A stretch of 64,000 nt of DNA from Halisarca cf. caerulea (GCA_963170055.1 CAUJGJ010000313.1:5701679-5765678), one strand, 5' to 3'; shown: positions 1 through 12,692, numbered from the stretch's first letter. The notes: generated from the letters alone by a model not told the origin. Made by a program: numbers and translations.

Positions 1-1074
1 TGTGGGGAGGTGTGTGGGTGTGGTTGTGGATGCTTATGTCATGGTTGAGGTGGAGGGTGTGATCAAGTGGGTGTGGTCTTATGAAAAAGGGAGATAGTAC
101 TGCAGTAGTGATAAAGAGCATACCTGAAATAGTGCGCAGTCCGAGGTCTCATCAGCTATGTTAGTAGACCAGTGATATCTTGCCCAGTTTCCGCAGCTAG
201 GAAGCATTCCGCTGTTCAGTTATCCCCATCAGAATAGCTTAGAGTCCTTTTCAGGATCCACTGCACAGGTTTCCCCAGACAGGCCTGGCTGATGAGTTCT
301 TACAAGTGCTATCATTTTCATTCCTTTAGATATTTCACCCTCTGGCTATCCTCCATCCCCTCCCCTCATCTCTTCCTACACCCCTCACCTCTCCCTCCCT
401 TCATCCCTCATCTCATCCCTCACCTCTCCCTCCCTTCATCCCTCACCTCTCCCTCCCTTCATCCCTCCCTTCATCCCTCATCTCCTCCCTCACCTCTCCT
501 CTCCCTTCATCCCTCACGTCCTCCCTCCCTTCATCCCTCACCTCTCCTCCCTCCCTTAATCCCTCATCTCCTCCCTCACCTCTCCTCTCCCTTCATCCCT
601 CACCTCTCCTCCCTCCCTTCATCCCTCGCATCCTCCCTCCCTTCATCCCTCACATCCTCCCTCACCTCTCCTCTCCCTTCATCCCTCACGTCCTCCCTCC
701 CTTCATCCCTCACCTCTCCTCCCTCCCTTCATCCCTCACGTCCTCCCTCACCTCTCCTCTCCCTTCATCCCTCACGTCCTCCCTCACCTCTCCTCTCCCT
801 TCATCCCTCACATCCTCCCTCACCTCTCCTCTCCCTTCATCCCTCACCTCTCCTCCCTCCCTTCATCCCTCACCTCTCCTCCCTCCCTTCATCCCTCGCA
901 TCCTCCCTCCCTTCATCCCTCACATCCTCCCTCACCTCTCCTCCCTCACCTCTCCTCTCCCTTCATCCCTCATGTCCTCCCTCCCTTCATCCCTCACATC
1001 CTCCCTACTTTCATCCCTCATGTCCTCTCTCATGTACTCCTCCTCTACTTCCCCCTCTCCTTCCTACCCTTTAG
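1..1074. repeat. SF3B1 intron with pyrimidine-rich minisatellite
   Basis: Bases 1-291 are unique sequence in which I recognise no exon. From about 340 to 1070 the + strand is almost purely C/T: tandem variants of a unit built from tccctcccttcatccctcac and cacctctcct. A 260-codon open frame across it is a by-product of the repeat and not a gene. The tract ends directly at the polypyrimidine/AG acceptor of the exon at 1075, so it also acts as an extreme polypyrimidine tract. Confidence 0.85.
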
Positions 1075-3616
1075 GAGCAACTGGTCTGCCATCTCGGTGT
1101 TGTACTGTACGAGTATCTAGGAGAGGAATACCCTGAGGTCCTGGGGAGCATTTTAGGAGGTCTTAAGGTGAGAGAGAGCATACTCACCTCTGATGGGTTG
1201 TGCATGTTGTGTTGTTGTTGTTGTTGTTGTTGTTGACTTATTTAGTTGATCTTGTTGTGTTGTTTCTTGTGTTGTCAGGCGATAGTGAATGTAGTTGGAA
1301 TGACCAAGATGCAGCCACCCATCAAAGACCTTCTTCCTCGACTGACACCTGTGTTAAAGAACAGGTGAGTGTCATTGGTCACACCTCGTTGAGTTGATAG
1401 GTCGACCACACCCTCCCACCACGCCCCTTTCCACACTCCACTGACTCTACTAACATGTTGTGACCTACCTCATGTACACACATTTGCTGTGCCATGAATC
1501 GTAAGACAATTGCTGCCTCAAGTAATCTTCTCTGTTGCTTGAAGGCATGAGAAGGTTCAGGAGAATTGTATTGACCTCGTGGGGAGGATTGCTGACAGAG
1601 GGGCGGAGTACGTGCCCACCAGAGAGTGGATGAGGATCTGCTTTGAGTTACTGGACCTTTTGAAGGCTCACAAGAAAGCCATTCGTAGGGCGACAGTAAA
1701 CACCTTTGGATATATTGCTAAGGCTATAGGGTAGGCATGTGTGTGGCTATAGGGTAGGCGTGTGTGTGGCTATAGGGTAGGCATGTGTGTGGCTATAGGG
1801 TAGGCGTGTGTGTGGCTATAGGGTAGGCATGTGTGTGGCTATAGGGTAGGCGTGTGTGTGGCTATAGGGTAGGCGTGTGTGTGCCTATAGGGTAGCCGTG
1901 TGTGTGGCTATAGGGTAGGCGTGTGTGTTGGCTAAGGCTATAGGGTAGGTGTCTGTGTTGGCTATAGGGTAGGTGTGTGTGTGGCTATAGGGTAGGTGTG
2001 TGTGTGGCTATAGGGTAGGTGTGTGTGTGGCTATAGGGTAGGTGTGTGTGGCTATAGGGTAGGTGTGTGTTTGGCTATAGAGTATGCGTGTGTGTTGGCT
2101 AAGGCTATAGGGTAGGCGTGTGTGTTGGCTATAGGGTAGGCGTGTGTGTGGCTATAGGGTAGGTGTGTGTTTGGCTATAGGGTGTGTGTGTGTGTGGCTA
2201 TAGGGTAGGTGTGTGTGTGGCTATAGGGTAGGTGTGTGTGTGGCTATAGAGTAGGCGTGTGTGTTGGCTAAGGCTATAGGGTAGGCGTGTGTGTGGGTAT
2301 GTGTGCGTGTTCTTAAGGACGCTCTCCTTACCCCCTCCTACAGCCCTCAGGATGTGCTTGCGACACTTTTGAACAACCTCAAAGTTCAGGAACGTCAGAA
2401 CAGAGTCTGTACCACTGTTGCCATAGCGATAGTAGCGGAAACCTGTTCCCCTTTCACTGTGCTGCCAGCTTTGATGAACGAGTACCGCGTACCAGAACTC
2501 AATGTACAGAACGGTGTCCTTAAGTCTCTCTCCTTCATGTTTGAGTACATTGGAGAGATGGGTAAGGACTACGTCTACGCAGTTAGCCCACTACTGGAAG
2601 ATGCCTTGATGGACCGGTATGTCTGGTGAGAGGTGTGGTGTTGTCATGGTGATGATGATGTAATGTGATGGGTGGCATGATTTGATGATGATAAATGTTT
2701 GATGGGAGGTCTGTTATGTCATGATGTGTGATGTGGTACAGTGTGTGTGTGGTAGTCCTGCATTGGTAGGGTTGGCAGGTTTAGGACAGTCAATGTTACT
2801 TATTTCAGTTATGAGAGAACCCATGGCTTCTGTCCTATAGGGACCTCGTACACAGGCAGACTGCGTGTTGGGCAGTCAAGCACATGGCATTGGGAGTCTA
2901 CGGGTTTGGGTTTGAGGATGCCATGACTCACTTGCTCAACTACGTTTGGCCTAACATCTTCGAAACCTCTCCACACATGGTTCAATCCTTCACTGACGCA
3001 GTGGACGGCATGAGAATGACTCTGGGAGCTGGGAAGATACTGTCATATCTGTTGCAGGTGTGTTGTGTGTGTGTGTGTGCGTGTGCGTGTGTGTGTGTGT
3101 GTGTGCGTGTGTGCGTGTGTGTGTGTGTGTGTGTGCGTGTGCGTGTGCATGTGTGTGTGTACTCATTCATATGTCCTGGCCCACCCTCCAGGGTCTGTTT
3201 CACCCAGCAAGAAAGGTCAGAGATGCGTACTGGAGGATTTACAATGGTCTCTATATTGGAGCCCAGGTCAGTGGCTCCTTATCCTCCCTATATATGCCCT
3301 CCCCATGTCAACCCCCACCTGCACCCTTCCCGCATCCACCCTCCCCACCTGTGCCCTTCCTGTATCCACCCTCCCCACCTGTGTCCACCCTCCCCACCTG
3401 CACCCTTTCTGTGTCCACCCTCCCCACCTGCACCCTTCCTGTGTCCACCCTCCCCACCTGCACCCTTCCTGTGTTCACCCTCCCCACCTGCACCCTTCCT
3501 GTGTCCACCCTCCTCATACTCCTTTCCTACAGGACTCACTGGTGGCTGCCTATCCCAGGGTACGGGGAGATGAGAAGAATGACTATGAACGACATCACCT
3601 TGACTACTTCTTGTAA
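1075..3616 (+). CDS. SF3B1: Splicing factor 3B subunit 1, C-terminal exons (5'-partial)
   Basis: SF3B1 is the HEAT-repeat scaffold of the U2 snRNP SF3b complex that helps select the intron branch point in the nucleus. Seven exons can be read: 1075-1167, 1279-1364, 1545-1730, 2344-2616, 2841-3057, 3192-3266 and 3533-3616. All have AG/GT boundaries and phases that join into one frame of 337 residues plus stop. The product is almost identical to the C-terminal HEAT repeats of animal SF3B1, with blocks such as [31 protein letters not shown] and [14 protein letters not shown], and it ends ERHHLDYFL where the human protein ends in a similar DYIL. The known family protein is ~1,300 residues, so roughly three quarters lies left of the window. 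No preceding exon was found in 1-1074, which is therefore intron. An AATAAA signal lies at 3620-3625. Several introns are filled with minisatellites. Confidence 0.97.
1731..2300. repeat. Minisatellite re-iterating the SF3B1 exon/intron donor junction
   Basis: Roughly two dozen copies of a ~23-bp unit (gctatagggtaggcgtgtgtgt). The first copy is the real exon end plus donor at 1730/1731 (gctatagg|gtaggc). Some units also carry the preceding exon bases (gctaaggctataggg near 1930, 2100 and 2270), so the repeat appears to have grown outward from the splice junction. Confidence 0.85.
3060..3520. repeat. GT microsatellite and C-rich minisatellite in last SF3B1 introns
   Basis: 3060-3160 is a (GT)n/(GC) microsatellite in the penultimate intron. 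3300-3515 is a ~30-bp minisatellite (ccctccccacctgcaccctt variants) in the last intron. Open frames here are repeat artefacts. Confidence 0.8.
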
Positions 3617-3946
3617 AGAAATAAACATTGCTTTAATTTGTTTGACTCTTGATTGACATTTATCTCGCCTGTAATAAGTCTGTGGCGGTTCCCCACGAAT
3701 CAAGCTCCTTTGCCCACTCACTCTCGCGGCGTCAAAATGAGTGGGCTGGCACTAGGGTTAATCTAATTCATTGTTGCGCTCGACTTAGTTGGATTCATAG
3801 ACGTATGATTATTGTCGTCATTCCCATGGGACCCAAAGCCTATATCAGCAGAGAGTGAACGATCGTAATCTTGTTCCTCGCGGTTCACTGCCTGTTGTGT
3901 CGTCTCTCCTGTCCAATCGCTTCAGCTGCCAGCAGTACTAGCGGAT
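3617..3946. promoter_or_regulatory. Short intergenic space upstream of homeobox gene
   Basis: About 330 bp separates the SF3B1 stop from the homeobox start codon. It contains the SF3B1 poly(A) signal and must contain the homeobox promoter and 5' UTR. I see no clear TATA box or other recognisable motif. Confidence 0.4.
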
Positions 3947-5064
<1,118 letters not shown>

Positions 5065-5329
5065 ACATTCAATTGTTGGTTGTTGTGGATTTAATTTTGT
5101 AGACAATTTATATTAATGTAAATCTTGTATATGTGGTTGAATGTTGTGGAATATAATGTGTTACTTTTGACATGTGATTTATGGTGTTCTCTACGAAGAC
5201 CAGGATTAGTTCCATAAATACCACACATTTGAGCGCTGAAAACCAGTTTTGGAGAAAACACGATGTCTCTTGCATTGTACAATTCCCAGAAGAATGAGGC
5301 CATTATGTTTGTTATCACAGATACTCCAA

Positions 5330-5740
5330 CCCTGCTTGCAGCACAGGACATCTGTATTGCTACTAGCACAGGGTATCTGTGCTTGCTACTAGCACAGGGT
5401 ATCTGTGCTTGATACTAGCACAGGACATCTGTATTGCTACTAGCACAGGGTATCTGTGCTTGCTACTAGCACAGGGTATCTGTGCTTGCTACTAGCACAG
5501 GGCACCTGTGGTTGCTACTAGCACAGGGTATCTGTGCTTGCTACTAGCACAGGGTATCTGTGGTTGCTACTAGCACAGGGCATCTGTGCTTGATACTAGC
5601 ACAGGGCACCTGTGGTTGCAACTAGCACAGGGCACCTGTGGTTGCTACTAGCACAGGGCATCTGTGGTTGCTACTAGCACAGGGCATCTGTGGTTGCTAC
5701 TAGCACAGGGCATCTGTGCTTGCTTGCTACCAGTACGACT
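5330..5740. repeat. 26-bp minisatellite downstream of homeobox gene
   Basis: About 15 tandem copies of ctactagcacagggtatctg-type units (variants gcacctgtgg and catctgtgct). The rest of 5065-5963 is unique sequence without a recognised gene and includes the homeobox 3' UTR and the MESD promoter. Confidence 0.85.
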
Positions 5741-5963
5741 AGAATGGTAAGCTAAGGTTGGGGTTGGCACGGCATGCAACTGGCAGATGGTCTGGCCTGT
5801 TTACCAGCAGCACTTGTACAGAAGCGAAGACCAAATGGTGCATTCACTTCACCATACATCACTTCAATGGAAGAGACCTATTGAGTGCCCACTAGCAGGA
5901 AACACTCCATAAGCCGATCTCAAACCACGCCTACACATCAAGTTTTAGGGACATCCTCTTGGA

Positions 5964-6470
5964 ATGGTGGTAAGCTGGAAATCTCTTGTCGTCCTCTTAC
6001 TGACTGCCGCATATGGTTCGTCCCTTGATCGATGGAGCACTCTGAGTGACAAGGACATTGATCGGATAGCTGAACAATGGGAGGAGGAAGACGAAGAAGA
6101 TGGAAGTGAAGGAGCATCATCTCCTTCCAGTGGACCTACTGGTGCTTCTGATTCAACGCTCGATGAAGATGAGCTATTGAAGTTGAGCTTGGCCGACCGT
6201 CCAGCCATGCTTCGTGTCACTCTCGCTGGCCAGCCACGCTCGCGCAGGGAAACGGAGGATCTAACCAAACGGTGGCAGCTAGGTTTGCTTAACGCCAATA
6301 TTCCTACAGAGCGCTACTACGTGAACGAACAGGTGGTCATCTACATGACGCATCAGGGAGAGAGAGGAGTGGAGGTTAAGAACTTCCTTGTCAAACAGCC
6401 AGAATGTGATAGTGTCCGCGTTGCTAACCAGGAGTATCCTTGCGTGGGATCCACGAAAGAGGAGCTCTAA
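5964..6470 (+). CDS. MESD: MESD/Boca family LRP chaperone
   Basis: MESD is an endoplasmic-reticulum chaperone that folds the beta-propeller/EGF modules of LDL-receptor family proteins, including the Wnt co-receptors LRP5/6. This single-exon frame encodes 168 residues. It has a signal peptide (hydrophobic SLVVLLLTAAYG near residues 7-18), an early acidic segment (EQWEEEDEEDGSEG) as in the family, and the conserved chaperone core: LTKRWQLGLLNANI, RYYVNEQVVIYM, VEVKNFLVKQPECDSV and a YP motif. It ends in KEEL, a KDEL-type retrieval signal comparable to the REDL of the human protein. It is shorter than human MESD because the lysine-rich tail between core and retention signal is nearly absent. The start is the first ATG and places the signal peptide correctly. 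It is convergent with the mutase gene 233 bp downstream. Confidence 0.92.
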   Translation: MVVSWKSLVVLLLTAAYGSSLDRWSTLSDKDIDRIAEQWEEEDEEDGSEGASSPSSGPTGASDSTLDEDELLKLSLADRPAMLRVTLAGQPRSRRETEDLTKRWQLGLLNANIPTERYYVNEQVVIYMTHQGERGVEVKNFLVKQPECDSVRVANQEYPCVGSTKEEL

Positions 6471-6519
6471 TAACGTACAGCCGCTGCGGACCGCCCGTCG
6501 ACTGCTGCTGTCGAGCAAG

Positions 6520-6536
6520 CCGCGGGGGGGGGGGGG
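6520..6536. other. Poly-G run in intergenic space
   Basis: An uninterrupted G run of about a dozen bases lies just after the MESD stop, in the 233 bp between the convergent MESD and mutase genes. Nothing else is recognised in that spacer apart from 3' UTR sequence. Confidence 0.4.
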
Positions 6537-6703
6537 AGTCAAAGCTCTATTTATTGTTCGCACTACTTGACGAAAGTGTTTGTTTATTAACTTCATATTA
6601 GTATTTAGTGTTATTAATTTTGATATAACATAATCAATCAAATACAAAAAGTAGTGAGTCTGATCACAAATTGATCTGGTCCATCACAATAAGCGGCAAG
6701 CTG

Positions 6704-9700
6704 TCACAAGGTAGCGCTGTTCTTCTTTACAATGAGGTCCACTACGTTCATGGCTGCTTCAGGTAGTACAGTGCCTGTGCGTGTGTATGGGGTGGGGTGA
6801 GAGTGAGGGGAGGTGAATCGGGTGATGTGGGGGTGGGGGTGAGAGTGAGGGGAGGTGGATGGATAGTAGTCCTATAATAAAATGGCTGACCTGGTCCAAA
6901 AATGGCTGCAACTCCAACATCATATAACATCTGATAATCCTGAGGCGGTATCACCCCTCCACAGAACACAAGGATATCACTACACAGAAAAGCAGGTTCA
7001 ATGAAGAGATAGGTGATGTGTTGGGACTAACTTTCTGTCTCTCTTCTTGAGCTCCTCAATGACCTGAGGTACCAAGACCTTGTGTCCAGCAGCCAATGTA
7101 CTAATGCCTACTGCATGTACATCAGCATCCACCGCCTGCTGGGCCACCTGGGAGGGGGTCTGGGGGTGGGAAACAAAATGGCTACCACATGCACCACAGT
7201 CCTGAATGCAGTATATGACGCACACTAAAGAGAGGTCCGATGTCCACATCAAAGCCAACATCAGTGAATCCTGTGGCTATAATTTTGTACCCTCTATCAT
7301 GACCGTCCTCCCCCACCTTGGCAACCAGGAGGCGGGGCCTACGGCCTTCCAATTCCTCAAATTTCTACATAAAACACAAATCTCATAACCCATCAGGTGA
7401 CAGACATTCTGCTTACCAGCACCATCTCACCATCACACGTCTCAACATCACATCTCACCATCACACACGTAACTGGCACCCCACTCATGTGAGGCACCCC
7501 CACTCGTGTGAGGCACCCCCACTCGTGTGAGGTACCTTGCACTTCTGGATGGCCTCCTCCATCTCAGGTCCAGTTCCATAGGCTTTTGCATAAGCTCCAC
7601 TGACCATGCGAGTGGAGGCAACATGACGTCCAAACACGCCCTCCAGAGCATCAGAGATCTCTCCGACTGTACATCTGACACGAGAGGCCTACAGATGAGC
7701 TGATCATTGGTAAACGATCATTACCAGACAGAAAGACAACATACCTGCATTGACAGTTCAAGTAAGTTTCCATCCTTGTTTTCAGCCGCAGCTGTAAGGA
7801 CGGACAAAGCTCTCTTCACTTCAGCTGTGTTCCTGGAAGACCTGACTTGCTGGAGCTTTGCCTTTTGAGAAGTGATGACTTTAGAGTTGTCTATAGAGAG
7901 GACTTCTATTTCTTCCTCTTTCTCCAACCGATACTTGTTGACTCCAACAATTGTCTCTGCAAGCAAATACAAGGTCAAAGTAACAATGGCTACCTACTGA
8001 CTCACTGCTAGGCTACCTTGGCCAGAATCAATCCTAGCTTGCCTTTTGGCAGCCGACTCTTCAATTCTGAGCTTTGGCATACCAGAAGCTACTGCCTTGG
8101 CCATTCCACCCAGCTCCTCAATCTACAAGTAATCATAGGACAGTCACATGGTGATCGCATGATGATCACACAAGGATCACAAGATGATCACACGAGAACA
8201 ACTTAAGGATCACATGATCATGTGAGTATCACACAGGGAGCATGTGAAGGTCATATGTACCCAAAGCATGACCTGCATTGCTGGTCTACAAACACATACC
8301 GGTAATACTATGTAAATCAAAACTATGAGAAACTGTCTGGTCGTCATAACAACGGCATAATGTAAAAGATGGCTGCAGTTACTAGAACATTACCTCATTG
8401 ATAATCTCAAGAGCCTTCTGGTAGACATCTTCTGTCAGTGACTCCATCATGTACGACCCGCCCCATGGATCAGCTACATTGGCAATGCCTGACTCCTCCT
8501 GCAGTATCAACTGGGTGTTCCTGGCAATCCTAGCACTAAACGCTGTTGGGAGAGCCAAAGCCTCATCGAAGGAGTTGGTATGCAGTGATTGCGTGCCTCC
8601 AAACACAGCAGCCATAGCCTCTATTGCAGTCCTGACAATGTTGTTGTATGGATCTTGCTCTGTCAGTGACCAGCCTGATGTTTGAGAGTGAGTACGGAGC
8701 TGACAAGAGCGAGTGTTCTTAGCTCCAAATTTGTCCTTCATGAGGTGTGCCCACAGTCTCCTAGCTGCTCTCATCTTAGCTATTTCCTGACACAACAAAG
8801 CAAAAGGTGTAGTAAGATGTCAGCCACACCCTCTACACACCCACCCTCCATCCCTTCACACACCCCTCTACACACCCAACCTCCATCCCTTCACACACCT
8901 CTCTACACACACACCCTCCATCCCTTTACACACCCCTCTACACACCCAACCTCCATCCCTTCACACACCTCTCTACACACCCACCCTCCATCCCTTCACA
9001 CACCCCTCTACACACCCAACCTCCATCCCTTCACACACCTCTCTACACACACACCCTCCATCCCTTTACACACCCCTCTACACACCCAACCTCCATCCCT
9101 TCACACACCTCTCTACACACCCACCCTCCATCCCTTCACACACCCCTCTACACACCCAACCTCCAACCCTTCACACACCTCTCTACACACCCACCCTCCA
9201 TCCCTTCACACACCTCTCTACACACCCAACCTCCATCCCTTCACACACACACCCTCCATCCCTTCACACACCTCTCTACACACCCACCCTCCATCCCTTC
9301 ACACACACACCCTTCATCCCTTCACACACCCTCCATCACCACCACATCCCTTCATGCACTCCTCCACACCCACATCTCACATCCACCCTACACACACAGT
9401 GTGTACCATGTAAAAGTTCATCCCAATTCCCCAGAAGAAGGACAGGCGAGGAGCAAAGTCATCAATGTCTATTCCAGCAGCCAGTCCTGAGTTAGAACAG
9501 CAGTCACATGGCTGTCACATGGCTGTCATAAGGCCATTGTGACACACACACACACAACTCCCTAACCTGTCCTGCAGTACTCCAGCCCATTGGCTATGGT
9601 CAATGCCAGTTCTAGCACAGCATCTGCCCCTGCCTCTTGGATGTGGTAGCCGGAGATGGATATACTGTTATACTTTGGCATGTTCTTTGATGAGTAAGCA

Positions 9701-11820
9701 AATATGTCTCCCACGATCCTCATTGATGCCTCAGGGGGGTAGATGTAAGTGTTGCGGACCATAAACTCCTTCAAAATATCATTTTGTATTGTCCCACTCA
9801 ATTTATCAGGAGATACACCCTAATAAGGAAGTAACAAGAATTGACTCAACATGTGGTGCCTGGCTAGAGGAGTGTCTGATGTCTGTTGTCTGCCTGGCTA
9901 GAGGAGTGTCTGATGTTTACTATCTGCCTGGCTAGAGGAGTGTCTGATGTCTGTTGTCTGCCTGGCTAGAGGAGTGTCTGATGTTTACTATCTGCCTGGC
10001 TAGAGGAGTGTCTGATGTCAGTCCAGGTAGACTAGTGTTTGACTAGACTAGTGTCTGACTGACTCACTTGTTCTTCAGCTGCCACAATGTACATTGCAAG
10101 AATGGGTAAAACAGCTCCATTCATCGTCATGGATACTGACATCTTATCAAGAGGAATATCAGAGAACAGAATCTACAAATCATGATAGGCATGTGATAGA
10201 CATGTGACACATGTGTCTAGACTAATCATTTTCACTACAGACCTTCATATCTTCAACAGTGTCTATGGCAACACCGGCCATCCCAACATCTCCTTCAGCC
10301 AGTGGATTATCAGAGTCATATCTACATGGTGTGGAGGGAGGGGGTGGGGAACAGAGGAGGGGAGAGATGGAGGGTAGAGGGGTGGGGTGGAGGGAGGGGA
10401 AGGGGAGAGAGGAGGGGAGAGATGGAGGATAGAGGGGTGGGGAGGAGGGGAGGGGGAGAGGGGGGGAGAGATGGAGGGGAGGGAGGAGGGGAGAGATGGA
10501 GGATAGAGGGGTGGGGTGGAGGGGAGGAGGAGAGAAGGGGGAGAAGGGAGGGGAGAGACGGAGGATAGAGGGGTGGGGTGGAGGGGAGAGGGAGAAAGGG
10601 GACAAATGGAGGGTAGAGGGGTGGGGTGGAGGGGAGGGGGAGAAAGGGGGAGAGATGGAGGGTAGAGGAGAGGGGGAGAGATGGTGGGTAGAGGGATGGG
10701 GTGGAGGGGGGGAGGGGGAGAGAGGAGGGGAGAGATGGAGGATAGAGGAGTGGGGTGGAGAGGAGGAGGAGAGAAGGGGAAGAAGGGAGGGGAGAGATGG
10801 AGGATAGAGGGGTGGGGTGGAGGGGAGGGGGAGGGGAAGAGAGGAGGGGAGAGATGGAGGGTAGAGAGAGGGGGGAGAACGGAGGGGAGAGAGGGAGGGT
10901 GGAGGGGTGGAAGACAAGGTATGTGGATAGGGATAACATGTATCCCCCATACAACACCCATCCATTGGAGTAGGTCAACCACACACCCCCATTGGAGTAG
11001 GTCAACCACACCCACCCATTGGAGTAGGTCAACCAAACCCACCCATTGGAGTAGGTCAACCACACCCACCCATTGGAGTAGGTCAACCAAACCCACCCAT
11101 TGGAGTAGGTCAATTGATTCCTGTCAAAAAATGCCCATCCACTGTTGACCACACCCACACACTGTTGACCACACCCACACACTACTGACTACACCCACAT
11201 TCTGTTTACCACATACAAAACCTTGCTGATATCCACACCCAGTCCACCACACCCACACCCACCCTCTGTGAGTAGGGAGGTCAAAGGCCACGCTAAGTCC
11301 TTGCTGTCCGGCTTTGATGTTTTCCTTGTAAAATTGGTTGCTTTCTTCCACTGTGCTGAAACCAGCGTATTGTCGGATGGTCCAAGGACGCTGCGTATAC
11401 ATAGTAGGGTACGGACCACGAGTAAAGGGATATTTTCCAGGAATCTCCTTTTCAACTTCCTCCAAATCTTCAATGGTATATAAAGGTTTAACATCCAGAC
11501 CCTAACATGGGACAGGGTGAACAACAGTAAATCGATACTCCAATTATCGCACCTGAAACTTCACTTCTGGTGTACTCCAAGTCAAAGTCTCAGCTGGATC
11601 TTTTCCTCTGAGCTGTTTTCTGGCTAGTTCCTGCCATTCACTGTCCAAAGGTACGCCATAATGTCGACTCTGACATGCAACAAGCTAAAAATGACAAAAA
11701 CAAATTTCCCCCCCTAATTTCAGAGACTATTTCGGTTTGCTATTCACATAAACTTACTGGCAGTCGCGATATCCAAGGAGTCCTTCGTATTAATATTGTT
11801 CTGCACAGTAAAGACGCCAT
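6704..11820 (-). CDS. MMUT: Methylmalonyl-CoA mutase, mitochondrial (complete)
   Basis: Adenosylcobalamin enzyme converting L-methylmalonyl-CoA to succinyl-CoA in the mitochondrial matrix (propionate, odd-chain fatty acid and branched amino-acid breakdown). Fifteen exons in transcript order: 11758-11820, 11553-11669, 11263-11501, 10243-10321, 10068-10172, 9567-9819, 9407-9486, 8394-8786, 8017-8122, 7745-7956, 7536-7688, 7224-7364, 7032-7159, 6891-6979, 6704-6774. Phases close to 742 residues; the human enzyme has 750. Exon 1 encodes a basic, hydrophobic leader ([20 protein letters not shown]), a plausible mitochondrial presequence. The substrate-binding barrel shows [35 protein letters not shown] and [12 protein letters not shown]. 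The C-terminal B12-binding domain carries DGHDRG at residues 620-625, whose His is the lower axial cobalt ligand, followed by [10 protein letters not shown] and CGGVIPP. One unusual junction, GPLFS, uses donor gtgcgt and replaces the usual Gln with Ser. No frameshifts are seen. Confidence 0.97.
6775..6880. repeat. Short G-rich tandem repeat in last MMUT intron
   Basis: Two to three copies of gtgagagtgaggggaggtg-type sequence between the last two coding exons. Confidence 0.6.
8815..9350. repeat. Minisatellite in MMUT intron 7
   Basis: Tandem ~42-bp units (cacccctctacacacccaac plus ctccatcccttcacac) fill the intron between the exons at 8394-8786 and 9407-9486. A 243-codon + strand frame is an artefact of this array. 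Confidence 0.85.
9860..10030. repeat. Tandem repeat in MMUT intron 5
   Basis: Four to five copies of a unit starting gcctggctagaggagtgtct, with alternating endings tgttgtct and tactatct. Confidence 0.8.
10322..10915. repeat. Purine-rich (GA) minisatellite in MMUT intron
   Basis: Nearly pure purine + strand built from ggggtggggtggagggg and agagatggaggatagagg units, about 600 bp. All long frames across it on both strands are artefacts. Such long polypurine/polypyrimidine tracts can in principle form triplex DNA. Confidence 0.85.
10960..11262. repeat. Minisatellite next to MMUT exon 3 donor
   Basis: Six ~27-bp copies of acccattggagtaggtcaac, followed by ~18-bp ctgttgaccacacccacac copies, up to the exon boundary at 11263. 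Confidence 0.8.
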
Positions 11821-11878
11821 TTTGTTTAGTAAAAATGTCTCCTTGTTGAGTGAAGAGAAAGTTCATTTGCAGGGCAAG
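11821..11878. promoter_or_regulatory. 58-bp bidirectional promoter region MMUT/NDUFS1
   Basis: The MMUT start codon (complement of 11818-11820) and the NDUFS1 start codon (11879) are only 58 bp apart on opposite strands. The two 5' UTRs and core promoters must overlap each other or the coding regions. No TATA box is evident; the spacer is mildly AT-rich. Confidence 0.6.
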
Positions 11879-12630
11879 ATGCTACAGAATTTAGTGCGAA
11901 GTTCCCCGAGGCGTTTTTTAAAATGTTTGTACATGATGTGTTGCATTTTTTTAGCTAGTTTTACCCGTTACATCTCCTTCCCTTTAGTCCCCCGACATGC
12001 AAGATGGACAGGGAGTGCTAGCGAAGCGTCTAAAAAAGTGGAAGTGTTTGTAGATGATAAGCTCGTATTGTGTGAGCCAGGAACGACTGTCTTACAGGTA
12101 CTTGGAATATAATTTTGTCTCCTTAAGACTTCGGGAGCTGTTGTGCCATTAGACCTGCCTACGGTAGTTTGACTGTAGATAGAGTATCTAGGGTTTGACT
12201 AAGGGATTGCCTGTTTGTGACCTTAATGAGCATTTGTAGATGAACTACCTTTTTGGATGTGCTGTGTTACGAGGGTCCTAGACAGTCCCTCATCCTTGTC
12301 GTTGAAGCACGGATGATGCAGTTCTGCTGGGACAGAGTTGCTAGGGGTTCTTTATCCCCTCCATTCAGGCTTGTGCCATGGCCGGTGTTGAAATACCTCG
12401 CTACTGCTATCATGAGAGACTGTCTATTGCTGGTAATTGTCGGATGTGTTTGGTGGAAGTGGAGAAGACTCCTAAAGTAAGCTATGCATATCCTAAACTT
12501 AGTGTGGAAATTCTTTGAGGTCTGTTATCTTATCCCAGCCTCAGGCCTCATGTGCCCTTCCAGTGATGAATGGAATGAGGGTCAAGACAGACTCCCCTAT
12601 CACCAAGAAGGCCAGGTGCAGTGTTGGTTG

Positions 12631-12692
<62 letters not shown>

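Noticed and set aside
120..215. Possible minus-strand exon with tttcag|gtatgc donor
   Set aside because: No reading frame is open to an upstream acceptor, and it would be antisense within SF3B1.
8682..9413. 243-codon frame on + strand
   Set aside because: Starts inside an antisense mutase exon and continues through a minisatellite.
10263..11182. Long Pro/Ser/Leu-rich frames opposite the mutase intron
   Set aside because: Purine/pyrimidine minisatellite; interrupted by real mutase exons.
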